NCBI RefSeq assembly: GCF_018294505.1
Contig: NC_057800.1
Location: 479,384,530-479,448,529, forward strand
Length of the DNA stretch: 64,000 nucleotides
Direction: 5' to 3'
Source of the DNA: Triticum aestivum
Taxonomy: Eukaryota; Streptophyta; Magnoliopsida; Poales; Poaceae
A program made the position numbers and the translations under genes. Of the stretch, positions 32,976-43,000 are shown piece by piece; the stretch's first letter is position 1; each line of letters opens with the position of its first letter. The notes under the pieces are model-generated. The model had not been told where the DNA came from. It made no database searches and was given only the letters and a program-made list of their open reading frames with translations.

Positions 32976-34693
32976 TGTTGGGGAACGTAGCAATAATTCA
33001 AAATTTTCCTACGTGTCACCAAGATCAATCTATGGAGTCATCTAGCAACGAGGAAGGAGTGGATCTACATACCCTTGTAGATCGCGCGCGGAAGCGTTCA
33101 AGAGAATGCGGTTGATGGAGTCATACTCGTCGTGATCCAAATCACCGATGATCCTAGCGCCGAACGGACGACACCTCCGCGTTCAACACACGTACGGAGC
33201 AGCGATGTATCCTCCTTCTTGATCCAGCAAAGGGGAGGAGAGGTTAATGGAGATCCAGCAGCACGACGGCGTGGTGGTGGAAGTAGCGGGATTCCAACAA
33301 GGCTTCGCCAAGCGCTGCGGGAGGAGGGAGATGTGTCACGGGAGGGAGAGGGAGGCGCCAGGGCTTAGGTGCGGCTGCCCTCCCTTCCCCCCACTATATA
33401 TAGGGCCAAGGGAGAGGGGGGCGCAGCCTTGGCCCTTCCTCCAAGGAAGGGTGTGGCCAGGGAGGAGTCCATCCTCCCCAAGGCACCTAGGAGGTGCCTT
33501 CCCCCTTTAGGACTCTTCCTTTCCCTTATCTCTTGGCGCATGGGCCTCTTGGGGCTGGTTCCCTTGGCCCATATAGGCCAAGGCGCACACCCCTACAGCC
33601 CATGTGCCCCCCCGGGGCAGGTGGACCCCCTTGGTGGACCCCCGGACCCCCTTCGGCACTCCCGGTACAATACCGATAATGCGCGAAACTTTTTCGGCGA
33701 CCAAACAAGACTTCCCATATATAAATCTTTACCTCCGGACCATTCCAGAACTCCTCGTGACGTCCGGGATCTCATCTGGGACTCCGAACAACTTTCGGGT
33801 TACCGCATACTAATATCTCTATAACCCTAGCGTCACTGATCCTTAAGTGTGTAGACCCTACGGGTTCGGGAAGCATGTAGACATGACCGAGACGTTCTTC
33901 GGTCAATAACCAACAGCGGGATCTGGATACCCATGTTGGTTCCCACATGTTCCACGATGATCTCATCGGATGAACCACGATGTCGAGGATTCGATCAATC
34001 CCGTATACAATTCCCTTTGTCTAGCGGTACGATACTTGCCCGAGATTCGATCGTTGGTATCCCGATACCTTGTTCAATCTCGTTATGGCAAGTCTCTTTA
34101 CTCGTTTCGTAACACATCATCCCGTGATCAACTCCTTGATCACATTGTGCACATTATGATGATGTCCTACCGAGTGGGCCTAGAGATACCTCTCCGCTTA
34201 CACGGAGTGACAAATCCCAGTCTCGATTCGTGCCAACCCAACAGACACTTTCGGAGATACCTTTAGTGTACCTTTATAGCCACCCAGTTACGTTGTGACG
34301 TTTGGCACACCCAAAGCACTCCTACGGTATCCGGGAGTTGCACAATCTCATGCTCTAAGGAAATGATACTTGACATTAGAAAAGCTTTAGCATACGAACT
34401 ACATGATCTTGTGCTAGGCTTAGGATTGGGTCTTGTCCATCACATCATTCTCCTAATGATGTGATCCCGTTATCAACGACATCCAATGTCCATGGTCAGG
34501 AAACCGTAACCATCTATTGATCAACGAGCTAGTCAACTAGAGGCTTACTAGGGACATGGTGTTGTCTATGTATCCACACATGTATCTGAGTTTCCTATCA
34601 ATACAATTCTAGCATCGATAATAAACGATTATCATGAACAAGGAAATATAATAATAACCAATTTATTATTGCCTCTAGGGCATATTTCCAACA
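32976..34693 (-). repeat. 5' LTR of element I
   Basis: The direct repeat of 26073-27793 with few differences; for example GAACGGGGTTG there is GAATGCGGTTG here. The TATA box is at about 33393-33402 on the minus strand. It is followed by the right target duplication ATATG at 34694-34698. Confidence 0.93.
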
Positions 34694-35055
34694 ATATGGG
34701 TATATATGGGAGGAAAAAGTACGTCGGTGGACCTCCGGGCTGTCCATGAGGCAAGGGGCGCGCCCCCACCCTCGTGGGCATCCTGGGACTCTCCTGGTCC
34801 ATCTCCGATACTCCGTGGGCTTCTTCTGGTCCAAAAATAAGTTCCGCGAAGTTTCGGGTCAATTGGACTCCGTTTGATTTTCCTTTTCTGCGATACTCTA
34901 AAACAAGGAAAAACAGAAACTGGCACTGGGCTCTTGGTTAATAGATTAGTCCCAAAAATAATATAGAAGTGTTTAATAAAGTCCATAAACATCCAAAACA
35001 GATAATATAATAGCACGAAGACTTCATAAATTATAGATACGTTGGAGACGTATCA
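34694..35055 (-). repeat. 3' LTR of J, proximal part (after element I), with ATATG duplication
   Basis: The first five bases are the right target duplication of I. The remainder matches 40456-40837 of the J 5' LTR from GGTATATATGGGAGG to GGAGACGTATCA, with a short deletion in the GC-rich CGCGCCC repeat. The purine tract of J (GCATCCCCAAGCTTAA in plus orientation) follows at 35056. Confidence 0.88.
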
Positions 35056-35543
35056 GCATCCCCAAGCTTAATTCCTGCTCGTCCTCGAGTAGGTAAATGA
35101 TAAAAGAAATAATTTATGAAGTGTGAATGCTAGCAGGTGCACAAGTTTGATCAATGATAATTTCAATCACCTTTTCTAGCATCATTATATATCATAACAA
35201 TAGCTCATCTCATAAAGCTTCTCATGATCAAGTAACAAACTATTCACATGTTAAAGTATAGATCATAAACTCTCTTGAAAACTAACAAACCATGTTATCA
35301 GTCATCAAACAATTACAATTCATCTTATTTTCAGGAAGAGTCTATGTCATAGCTTTGATTTAGCAAACCCCACATACTCAACTATCATGTAGTCTTTCAC
35401 AATTGCTAACACTCACGCGATATTTATGGGTTCAAAGTTTTAATCAGACACAGCTAAAGATAGGGGCTTATAGATTCGCCTCCCAACCTTTTACCTCAAG
35501 GGTAATGTCAACAATGATAGTTCATGATGCCTTACATCCAATT

Positions 35544-35544
<1 letters not shown>

Positions 35545-35613
<69 letters not shown>
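35545..35613. repeat. (TA)n microsatellite
   Basis: About 34 uninterrupted TA units inside element J. A simple repeat, probably polymorphic; the exact length may be an assembly estimate. Confidence 0.92.
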
Positions 35614-35615
<2 letters not shown>

Positions 35616-36684
35616 AAATCTTTCCAACACAATGTGCTTGCCAAAGGATAAAATATAAAAAGGAAAGATGAAGATCACCATGACTCTTGCATTAGGTAGA
35701 AGACGAGAATAAAAGATAGGCCCTTCGTAGAGGGAAGCAGAGGTTGTCATGCGCTTTTATAGTTGGATGCATAAAATCTTAATTCAAAAGAACGGTCACT
35801 TTATTGTCCCCTGTGATAGGGACCTTTATTATGCAGTCTGTCGCTTTTATTGCTTCCATATCAGAAGATCGTATAAAGCTTATTTTCTCCACACTAAAAG
35901 ATCATACATATTTAGATAGCAATTTTTATTGCATGCACCGATGACAACTTACTTGAAGAATCTTACTCAATCCATAGGTAGGTATGGTGGACTCTCATGG
36001 CAATACTGGTTTAAGGGATGTTTGGAAGCACAAGTAGTATCTCTACTTGGTGCAAAGAATTTGGCTAGCATGAAGGGGAAAGGCAAGCTCAACATGTTGG
36101 ATGATCCATGACAATATACTTTATTTCAGATATAAGAAAACATAACCCATTATGTTGTCTTTCTTGTCCAACATCAACCTTTTAGCATGTAATATTTTAA
36201 TGAGTGCTCACAACAACAAAAGATGTCCAAGATAGTATATTTATATGTGAAATCTCTCTTCCTTCAATATTCTTTCATGAATTGTTCAAGTGACCAATAC
36301 AATCTTTGCTAACCTTCAATAAATTTACCACATCTACTTCTTATATGTGAAGTCATTACTCCCCATGGGATAAGCATATGAAACATATATAATTTCAGAT
36401 TTATGATATTCGCTCATTCAACTATTTACTCATAGGATATAAGTGAAGCACATGAGTAAATGACAAACTACTCCAAAAAGATATAAGTGAAGATCAATGA
36501 GTAGTTGAATAATTATGCAACTATGTGAAGACTCTCTAACATTTAATAATTTCAGATCTTGATATTTTATTCAAACAGCAAGCAAAGCAAAATAAAATGA
36601 CATTCTAAGAATGGCAAACATCATGTGAAGAAGCAAAAACTTAGGATCAACCGAAACTAACCGATAGTTGTTGAAGAAGAAAGG

Positions 36685-36775
36685 TGGGATGCCAACCGGG
36701 GCATCCCCAAGCTTAGACGCTTGAGACTTCTTGAAATATTATCTTGGGATGCCTTGGGCATCCCCAAGATTGAGC
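36685..36775 (-). repeat. Hairpin pair 1 of element J
   Basis: GGGATGCC...GGCATCCCCAAGCTTAG at 36687-36716 and GGGATGCC...GGCATCCCCAAGAT at 36745-36771 lie about 60 bases apart. The motif equals the element's own purine tract plus its inverted complement. Confidence 0.6.
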
Positions 36776-37420
36776 TTTTGTGTCTCCTTAATTCCTCTCA
36801 TATCACGGTCTCCCTAAATTTCAAAAGCTTCATCCACACAAAACTCAACATGGACTCGTGAGATAAGTTAGTATAAACCATTGCAAAAACCTTATCATAC
36901 TCTACTGTAGCAAATCACTAAAATTATTATTCAACATTGCATACTAAATTCCTCTGCATATTTAATAGTCCTATCCTCAAATGGAATCATTAAAGAAGCA
37001 AACATATGCAAACAATGCAAACATAACAGCAATCTGCCTAAACAGGACAGTCTGTAAAGAGTGCAGCAAGATCCATACTTCCCTAACTCCAAAAATTATG
37101 AAAGAAAATCCCCACTGTAGTAAATTTATCAGATCTTAATATGCAAAAGGTTTCAGCATTTTATCACATTCTGAATTTTCTAGGGAATTATTGCAACAGC
37201 GGTAAACTTTCTGTTTTCAAACAGCAACATGAAGACTTGTAAAATAGGCATAGTAAAGGCTATCAATGCCACTTTTATTGAAATAAAAGATGCAAAACAT
37301 TGTTATAAATAACATCAAACAAATCCTAACCAAATAAATTGACGCTCCAAGCAAAACACATATCATGTGGTGAATAAAAATATAGCTCCAAGTAAAGTTA
37401 CCGATGAACGGAGACGAAAG

Positions 37421-37510
37421 AGGGGATGCCTTCCGGGGCATCCCCAAGCTTAGGCATTTGGTTGTCCTTGAATATTACCTTGGGGTGCCTTTGGAATGCC
37501 CAAGCTTAGG
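37421..37510 (-). repeat. Hairpin pair 2 of element J
   Basis: A second pair: a good hairpin at 37421-37454 (GGGATGCC...GGCATCCCCAAGCTTAG) and a decayed partner at 37480-37510 (GGGGTGCC...AATGCCCAAGCTTAGG), again about 60 bases apart and preceded by CCGATG. Confidence 0.58.
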
Positions 37511-38400
37511 CTCTTGCCACTCCTTATTTCATAGTCCATCGAATCTTTACCCAAAACATGAAAACTACACAACACAAAACTTAACAGAAAACTCGTAAGC
37601 TCCGTTAGTATAAGAAAATGAATCACCACTTAGGTACTGTTGTTAACTCATTTAAATTAATATTGGTGTAATATCTACTGTATTCAAACTTATCTATGGT
37701 TCATACCCTCCGATACTACTCACAGATTCATCAAAATAAGTAAACAACACATAGAAAACAGAATTTGTCAAAAACAGAACAGTCTGTAGTAATCTGTAGG
37801 TTTCGACCACTTATGGAACTCATAAAATTCTCAAATAAATTGGTGGACCTGAGGGATTTATCTATTAATCATATTCAAAAATAATTAACTAAATATCACT
37901 CTCCAATAAAAACTGGCAGCAATTCTCGTGAGCACTAAAGTTTGTGTTTTTTTACAGCATGATCGCAAAGACTTTCCCCAAGTCTTCCCAAAGGTTCTAC
38001 TTGGCACAAACACTGATTAAACATAAAACCACATCTAAATAGAGGATATAATAATTATTTATTTCTAAACAGGAACAAAAATCAAGTAACAAAAATAAAA
38101 TTGGGTTGCCTCCCAACAAGCGCTATCGTTTAACGCCCCTAGCTAGGCATGATGATTTCAATGCTGCTCACAAAGGTAAGAATTGAAACATAAAGAGAGC
38201 ATCATAAAGAATATGACTAGCACATTTAAGTCTAACCCTCTTCCTATGCATAGGGATTTTGTGAGCAAACAACTTGTGGGAACACGAATCAACTTGCATA
38301 GGAAGGTAAACAAGCAAAACTTCAAAATTTTAAGCACATAGAGATGAAACTTGATATTATTGCGATTCCTACAAGCATATGTTCCTCCCTCATAATAATT

Positions 38401-39051
38401 TTAAGTATCATCATGAATGAATTCAACAATATAACCAGCACCTAAAGCATTCCTTTCATGATCTACAAGCATAGAAAATTTACTACTCCCCACACAAGCA
38501 AAATTCTTCTCATGAATAATAGTGGGAGCAAACTCAACAAAATAATTATCATGTGAGGCATAATCCAATTGAAAACTAAAATCATGATGACAAGTTTCAT
38601 GGATATCATTATTCTTTATAGCATACAAGTCATCACAATAATCATCATAGATAGCAACTTTGTTCTCATAATCAATTGGAACCTCTTCCGGAATAGTTGA
38701 TTCATCACATAATAAAGTCATGACCTCTCCAAATCCACTTTCATCAATATAATCATCATAAATAGGAGGCATGCTTTCATCATAATAAATTTGCTCATCA
38801 AAACTTGGGGGACAAAAAATATCATCTTCATCAAACATAGCTTCCCCAAGCTTGTGGCTTTGCATATCATTACCATCATGGATATTCAAGGAATTCATAC
38901 TAACAACATTGCAATCATGCTCATCATTCAAATATTTAGTGCCAAATATTTTAATGCATTCTTCTTCTAACACTTTGGCACAAATTTCCTTTCCAACATA
39001 CTCACGAAAGATATTAAAAAGATGAAGCATATGAGGCAAACTTAATTCCAT
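38401..39051 (-). CDS. Acidic ORF of non-autonomous Gypsy J (unknown function)
   Basis: A 216-codon open frame from a true ATG at 39051 to TAA, the only intact ORF of J. It lies where gag would start, about 100 bases after the primer site. The protein is strongly acidic, with runs such as FDEDDIFCPPSFDEQIYYDE and IYDDYCDDLYAIKNND, and has no membrane segment or zinc knuckle. IDESGFGEVMTL at about residues 102-113 matches KIDESGFGELKTL in the gag-protease linker of E (16073-16537). The ORF therefore looks like a retained and expanded linker of an Athila polyprotein without capsid and protease. The function is unknown; a role in trans-packaging or in competing with full gag would be speculation. 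Confidence 0.62.
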   Translation of the reverse strand: MELSLPHMLHLFNIFREYVGKEICAKVLEEECIKIFGTKYLNDEHDCNVVSMNSLNIHDGNDMQSHKLGEAMFDEDDIFCPPSFDEQIYYDESMPPIYDDYIDESGFGEVMTLLCDESTIPEEVPIDYENKVAIYDDYCDDLYAIKNNDIHETCHHDFSFQLDYASHDNYFVEFAPTIIHEKNFACVGSSKFSMLVDHERNALGAGYIVEFIHDDT

Positions 39052-39149
39052 ATTTTTTGTAGTTTTCTTTTATAGACTAAACTAGTAATAAAACAAGAAA
39101 CTAAAAGACTCGATTGCAAGATCTAAAGATATACCTTCAAGCACTCACC

Positions 39150-39167
39150 TCCCCGGCAACGACGCCA
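39150..39167 (-). other. Primer binding site of element J
   Basis: On the minus strand TGGCGTCGTTGCCGGGGA lies ten bases inside the 5' LTR. It is the Asp-tRNA-type site with one change (GCGTC for GCGCC). Confidence 0.8.
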
Positions 39168-39177
39168 GAAAATAGCT

Positions 39178-40837
39178 TGATGTCTACTACACAACCTTAT
39201 TCTTGCAGACGGTGTTGGACCTCCAAGTGCAGAGGTTTGTACGACAGTAGCAAATTTCCCTCAAGTGGATGACCTAAGGTTTATCAATCCGTGGGAGGCA
39301 TAGGATGAAGATGGTCTCTCTCAAACAACACTGCAACCAAATAACAAAGAGTCTCTTGTGTCCCCAACACACCCAATACAATGGTAAATTGTATAGGTGC
39401 ACTGGTTCGGCGAAGAGATGGTGATACAAGTGCAATATGGATGATAGATACAGGTTTTTGTAATCTGAAAATATAAAAACATCAAGGTAACTAATGATAA
39501 AAGTGAGCGTAAACGGTATTGCAATGATAGGAAACAAGGCCTAGGGTTCATACTTTCACTAGTGCAAGTTCTCTCAACAATAATAACATAATTGGATCAC
39601 ATAACTATCCCTCAACATGCAACAAAGAGTCACTCCAAAGTCACTAATAGCGGAGAACAAACGAAGAGATTATGGTAGGGTATGAAACCACCTCAAAGTT
39701 ATTCTTTCCAATCAATCTGTTGGGCTATTCCTATAAGTGTCACAAACAGCCCTAGAGTTCGTACTATAATAACACCTTAAGATACAAATCAACCAAAACC
39801 CTTGTCACCTAGATACTCCAATGTCACCTCAAGTATCCATGGGTATGATTATATGATATGCATCACTCAATCTCAGATTCATCTATTCAACCAACACATA
39901 GAACCTCAAAGAGTGCCCCAAAGTTTCTACCGGAGAGTCAAGATGAAAACATGTGCCAACCCCTATGCATAGGTTCATGGCGGAACCCGCAAGTTGATCA
40001 CCGAAACATACATCAAGTGGATCAATAGAATACCCCATTGTCACCACAGGTATCCCACACAAGACAAACATCAAGTGTTCTCAAATCCTTAAAGACTCAA
40101 TCCGATAGGATAACTTCAAAGGGAAAACTCAATCCATTACAAGAGAGTAGAGGGGGAAAACATCATAAGATCCAGCTATAATAGCAAAGCTCGCGATACA
40201 TCAAGATCGTACCACCTCAAGAACACGAGAGAGAGAGAGAGAGATCAAACACATAGCTACTGGTACATACCCTCAGCCCCGAGGGAGAACTACTCCCTCC
40301 TCGTCATGGAGAGCACCGGGATGATGAAGATGGCCTCCGGAGAGGGATTCTCCCTCCGGCATGGTGCCGGAACGGGTCTAGATTGGCTTTCGGTGGCTAC
40401 GGAGGCTTCTAGCGGCGGAACTCCCGATCTATTCTGCTCCCCGAAGTTTTTAGGGTATATGGGTATATATGGGAGGAAGAAGTACGTCGGTGGACCTCTG
40501 GGCTATCCACGAGGCAGGGGGGCGCGCCCAGGGGGGTGGGCGCGCCCCCACCCTCGTGGGCAGCCGGGGACTCTCCTGGTCCATCTCCGATACTCCGTGG
40601 GCTTCTTCTGGTCCAAAAATAAGTTCTGTGAAGTTTCAGGTCAATTGGACTCCGTTTGATTTTCCTTTTCTACGATACTCTAAAACAAGGAAAAACAGAA
40701 ACTAGCACTGGGCTCTGGGTTAATAGGTTAGTCCCAAAAATAATATAAAAGTGTTTAATAAAGCCCATAAACATCCAAAACAGATAATATAATAGCATGA
40801 ATACTTCATAAATTATAGATACATTGGAGACGTATCA
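39178..40837 (-). repeat. 5' LTR of element J
   Basis: 1660 bases with ends TGATGTCTAC...GACGTATCA on the plus strand. It contains a short (GA)n run near 40228-40245 and the GC-rich CGCGCCC promoter block near 40520-40560. It lacks the MITE found in the 3' LTR. The right target duplication AGCAT follows at 40838-40842. Confidence 0.92.
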
Positions 40838-41406
40838 AGCATCTGCAGAAAACAGGTCAGGTGACAAATATGACAGGTCGTATTTCCGCACATGGACATC
40901 CGAAACCGGTTCATTGGATGGAAAAGTGAGGGCATGCTCAATAGAAGCAATATCAACCGAGACACCCGGGCTAGAGTAAGAGAAAACTGACTCGTCAAAA
41001 ACAACATCACGAGAAATATAGATCCTACCCGAGGTGCGATCAATACACTTATAGAGCTTATGCAGAGGACTATAACCAAGGAAAACACACATCTTGGAGC
41101 GGAACTCCAGCTTGTGAGCATTATACTTGCGGAGACTTGACCAACAAGCACACCCAAAAATCCTAAGAGAGGAATAATCGGGCTGAACATGAAATAGACA
41201 GAACAGGGGCGTGTCCTTGTTGAGAACCGGAGTGGGCATACGGTTGATGAGATAACATGCCGTAAGAAAGGCCTCATCCCAAAACCGAAGTGGGAGAGAC
41301 GAATGCGCCAGTAAGGTGAGGCTGGTCTCGACCAAGTGACGGTGTTTGCGCTCGGCAATACTGTTCTGCTAAGACGTATGTGGACACGACACACGGTGGG
41401 AGATGC
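40838..41406 (-). pseudogene. Copia F integrase, C-terminal half
   Basis: The minus-strand frame begins at the G junction with ISHRVSCPHTS, a TAG stop near 41370 where Gln is usual, then QNSIAERKHRHLVETSLTLL. The Glu of AERKH is the third residue of the integrase DDE triad. FWDEAFLTACYLINRMPTP, CWSSLRKYNAHKLEFRSKMC and FLGYSPLHKLYKCIDR follow, as usual after the catalytic core. The frame runs open to 40838, where J interrupts it, and resumes at 24455. The first two catalytic aspartates would lie beyond element G and are not seen. Confidence 0.88.
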
Positions 41407-42823
41407 TGATACGTCTCCAACGTATCTACTTTTCCAAACACTTTTGCCCTTGTTTTGGACTCTAACTTGCATGATTTGAATGGAACTAACCCGGACTGAC
41501 GCTGTTTTCAGCAGAATTACCATGGTGTTATTTATGTGCAGGAGCAAACATTCTTGGAATGACCTGAAACTTCACGGAGCCACTTTTCAGAAAATAAGAA
41601 AAATACCTGCCAAAGATGAAGGCCAGGGGCCCACCATCTCTCCACGAGGGTGGGGGCGCGCCTGCTCCCCTAGGGTGTGCCCCCTACCTCGTGGGCCCCC
41701 TGTTGCCTCTCCGACTCCAACTCCACCTACATATATTGAGTTTTAGGGAGAAAAAATCAGAGAGAAGAAATCATCGCATTTAACAATACGGAGCCGCCGC
41801 CAAGCCCTAAAACCTCTCGGGAGGGCTGATCTGGAGTCCGTTCGAGGCTCCGGAGAGGGGAATCCGTCGCCATCGTCATCATCAACCATCCTCCATCACC
41901 AATTTCATGATGCTCACCGCCGTGCGTGAGTAATTCTATCGTAGGCTTGCTGGACGGTGATGGGTTGGATGGGATTTATCATGTAATTGAGTTAGTTTTG
42001 TTAGGGTTTGATCCCTAGTGTCCACTATGTTCTGAGATTGATATTGCTATGACTTTGCTATGCTTAATGCTTGTCACTAGGGCCCGAGTGCCATGATTTC
42101 AGATATGAACCTATTATGTTTTCATCAATATATAAGTGTTCTTGATCCTATCTTGCAAGTCTATAGTCACCTATTATGTGTTATGATCCGTTAACCCCGA
42201 AGTGACAATAATCGGGATACTTACTGGTGATGACCGTAGTTTGAGGAGTTCATGTATTCACTATGTGTTAATGCTTTGTTCCGGTTCTCTATTAAAAGGA
42301 GGCCTTAACATCCCTTAGTTTTCGAAGGACCCCGCTGCCACGGGAGGGTAGGACAAAAGATGTCATGCAAGTTCTTTTCCATAAGCACGTATGACTATAT
42401 TCGGAATACATGCCTACATTATATCAATGAACTGGAGCTAGTTCTGTGTCACCCTAGGTTATGACTGTTACATGATGAACCGCATCCGGCATAATTCTCC
42501 ATCACTGATCCATTGCCTATGAGCTTTTCATATATTGTTCTTCGCTTATTTACTTTTCCGTTGCTATTGCTATCATCACTACAAAATACCAAAAACATTA
42601 CTTTTACTACTGTTACCTTTTGTTATCGTTATCACTACTATCATATTACTTTGCTACTAAACACTTTGCTGCAGATATTAAGTTTCCGGGTGTGGTTGAA
42701 TTGACAACTCAGCTGCTAATACTTGAGAATATTCTTTGGCTCCCCTTGTGTCGAATCAATAAATTTGGGTTGAATACTCTACCCTCGAAAATTGTTGCGA
42801 TCCCCTATACTTGCGGGTTATCA
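41407..42823 (+). repeat. 5' LTR of element G
   Basis: 1417 bases from TGATACGTCTCCAACGTATC to TATACTTGCGGGTTATCA. It matches the 3' copy at 52129-53500 with few differences. The block at 41750-41960 (GGAGCCGCCGCCAAGCCC) is the transcribed GC-rich part. Confidence 0.92.
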
Positions 42824-42834
42824 AGACTATTTTC

Positions 42835-42852
42835 TGGCGCCGTTGCCGGGGA
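42835..42852 (+). other. Primer binding site of element G
   Basis: TGGCGCCGTTGCCGGGGA, an exact match to the Asp-tRNA-type site of Athila-group Gypsy elements, eleven bases after the LTR. Confidence 0.9.
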
Positions 42853-43000
42853 GCATAGCTCTATTCTTTGAGTCACTTGGGATATATATTTGCTTATCAT
42901 TATGAAGAACTTGAGAGATCCAAAAACCAAGATCTAACCCTCAACTACGAGGGGAGGTAAGGAACTGCCATCTAGCTCTGCACTTGATTCACCTTCTGTT

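Larger units (their letters stand above)
26073..34693 (-). mobile_element. Complete BARE-1/WIS/Angela element I
   Basis: An 8.6-kb minus-strand Copia element with 1.72-kb LTRs, perfect terminal TGTTGG...CCAACA and an ATATG target duplication, inserted in the 3' LTR of J. The LTRs are very similar to each other, but the interior is heavily decayed: only short fragments of gag, integrase, RT and RNase H can be read. Like B, it looks like a copy moved in trans. Confidence 0.94.
35056..38400 (-). other. Non-coding interior of element J
   Basis: About 3.3 kb of AT-rich sequence without recognisable coding regions. It includes a (TA)n tract at 35545-35613, two pairs of purine-tract-like hairpins, and the block CCTCCCAACAAGCGCTAT at 38109-38126 that is shared with element E. 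The parts around 36400-36860 and 37320-37600 look like diverged repeats of one module (sequence beginning CCGATNG and containing a GGGATGCC hairpin pair). Confidence 0.7.
24456..40837 (-). mobile_element. Gypsy element J (non-autonomous, Athila-related)
   Basis: A minus-strand element has its 5' LTR at 39178-40837, a primer site at 39150-39167, an internal region at 35056-39177, and a 3' LTR split into 24456-26072 and 34699-35055 by BARE element I. Without I it would be about 7.8 kb. It contains one open frame (38401-39051) and no recognisable gag, protease, integrase or reverse transcriptase, so it must depend on other elements. It was inserted into the polymerase gene of Copia F. Confidence 0.88.
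22273..41406 (-). mobile_element. Copia element F, inserted in the F-box gene and split by J
   Basis: A minus-strand Copia element has its 3' LTR at 22273-22406, its polymerase region at 22414-24455, and its integrase at 40838-41406. The 16.4-kb Gypsy J (24456-40837) lies between the two parts, and G cuts the integrase at 41406. The two coding halves join in frame across the J target duplication. It differs from the BARE group in protein sequence and in having a very short LTR. The gag, protease and 5' LTR would lie beyond G, A and H and are not in the window. Confidence 0.85.

Noticed and set aside
35545..35613. (TA)n tract as an origin or regulatory site
   Set aside because: A plain dinucleotide microsatellite inside a retrotransposon. 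Nothing else supports a function.
38401..39051. Acidic ORF of J as a host gene
   Set aside because: It lies between the primer site and the purine tract of a complete LTR element, in gag position, and shares a motif with the E linker, so it belongs to the element.
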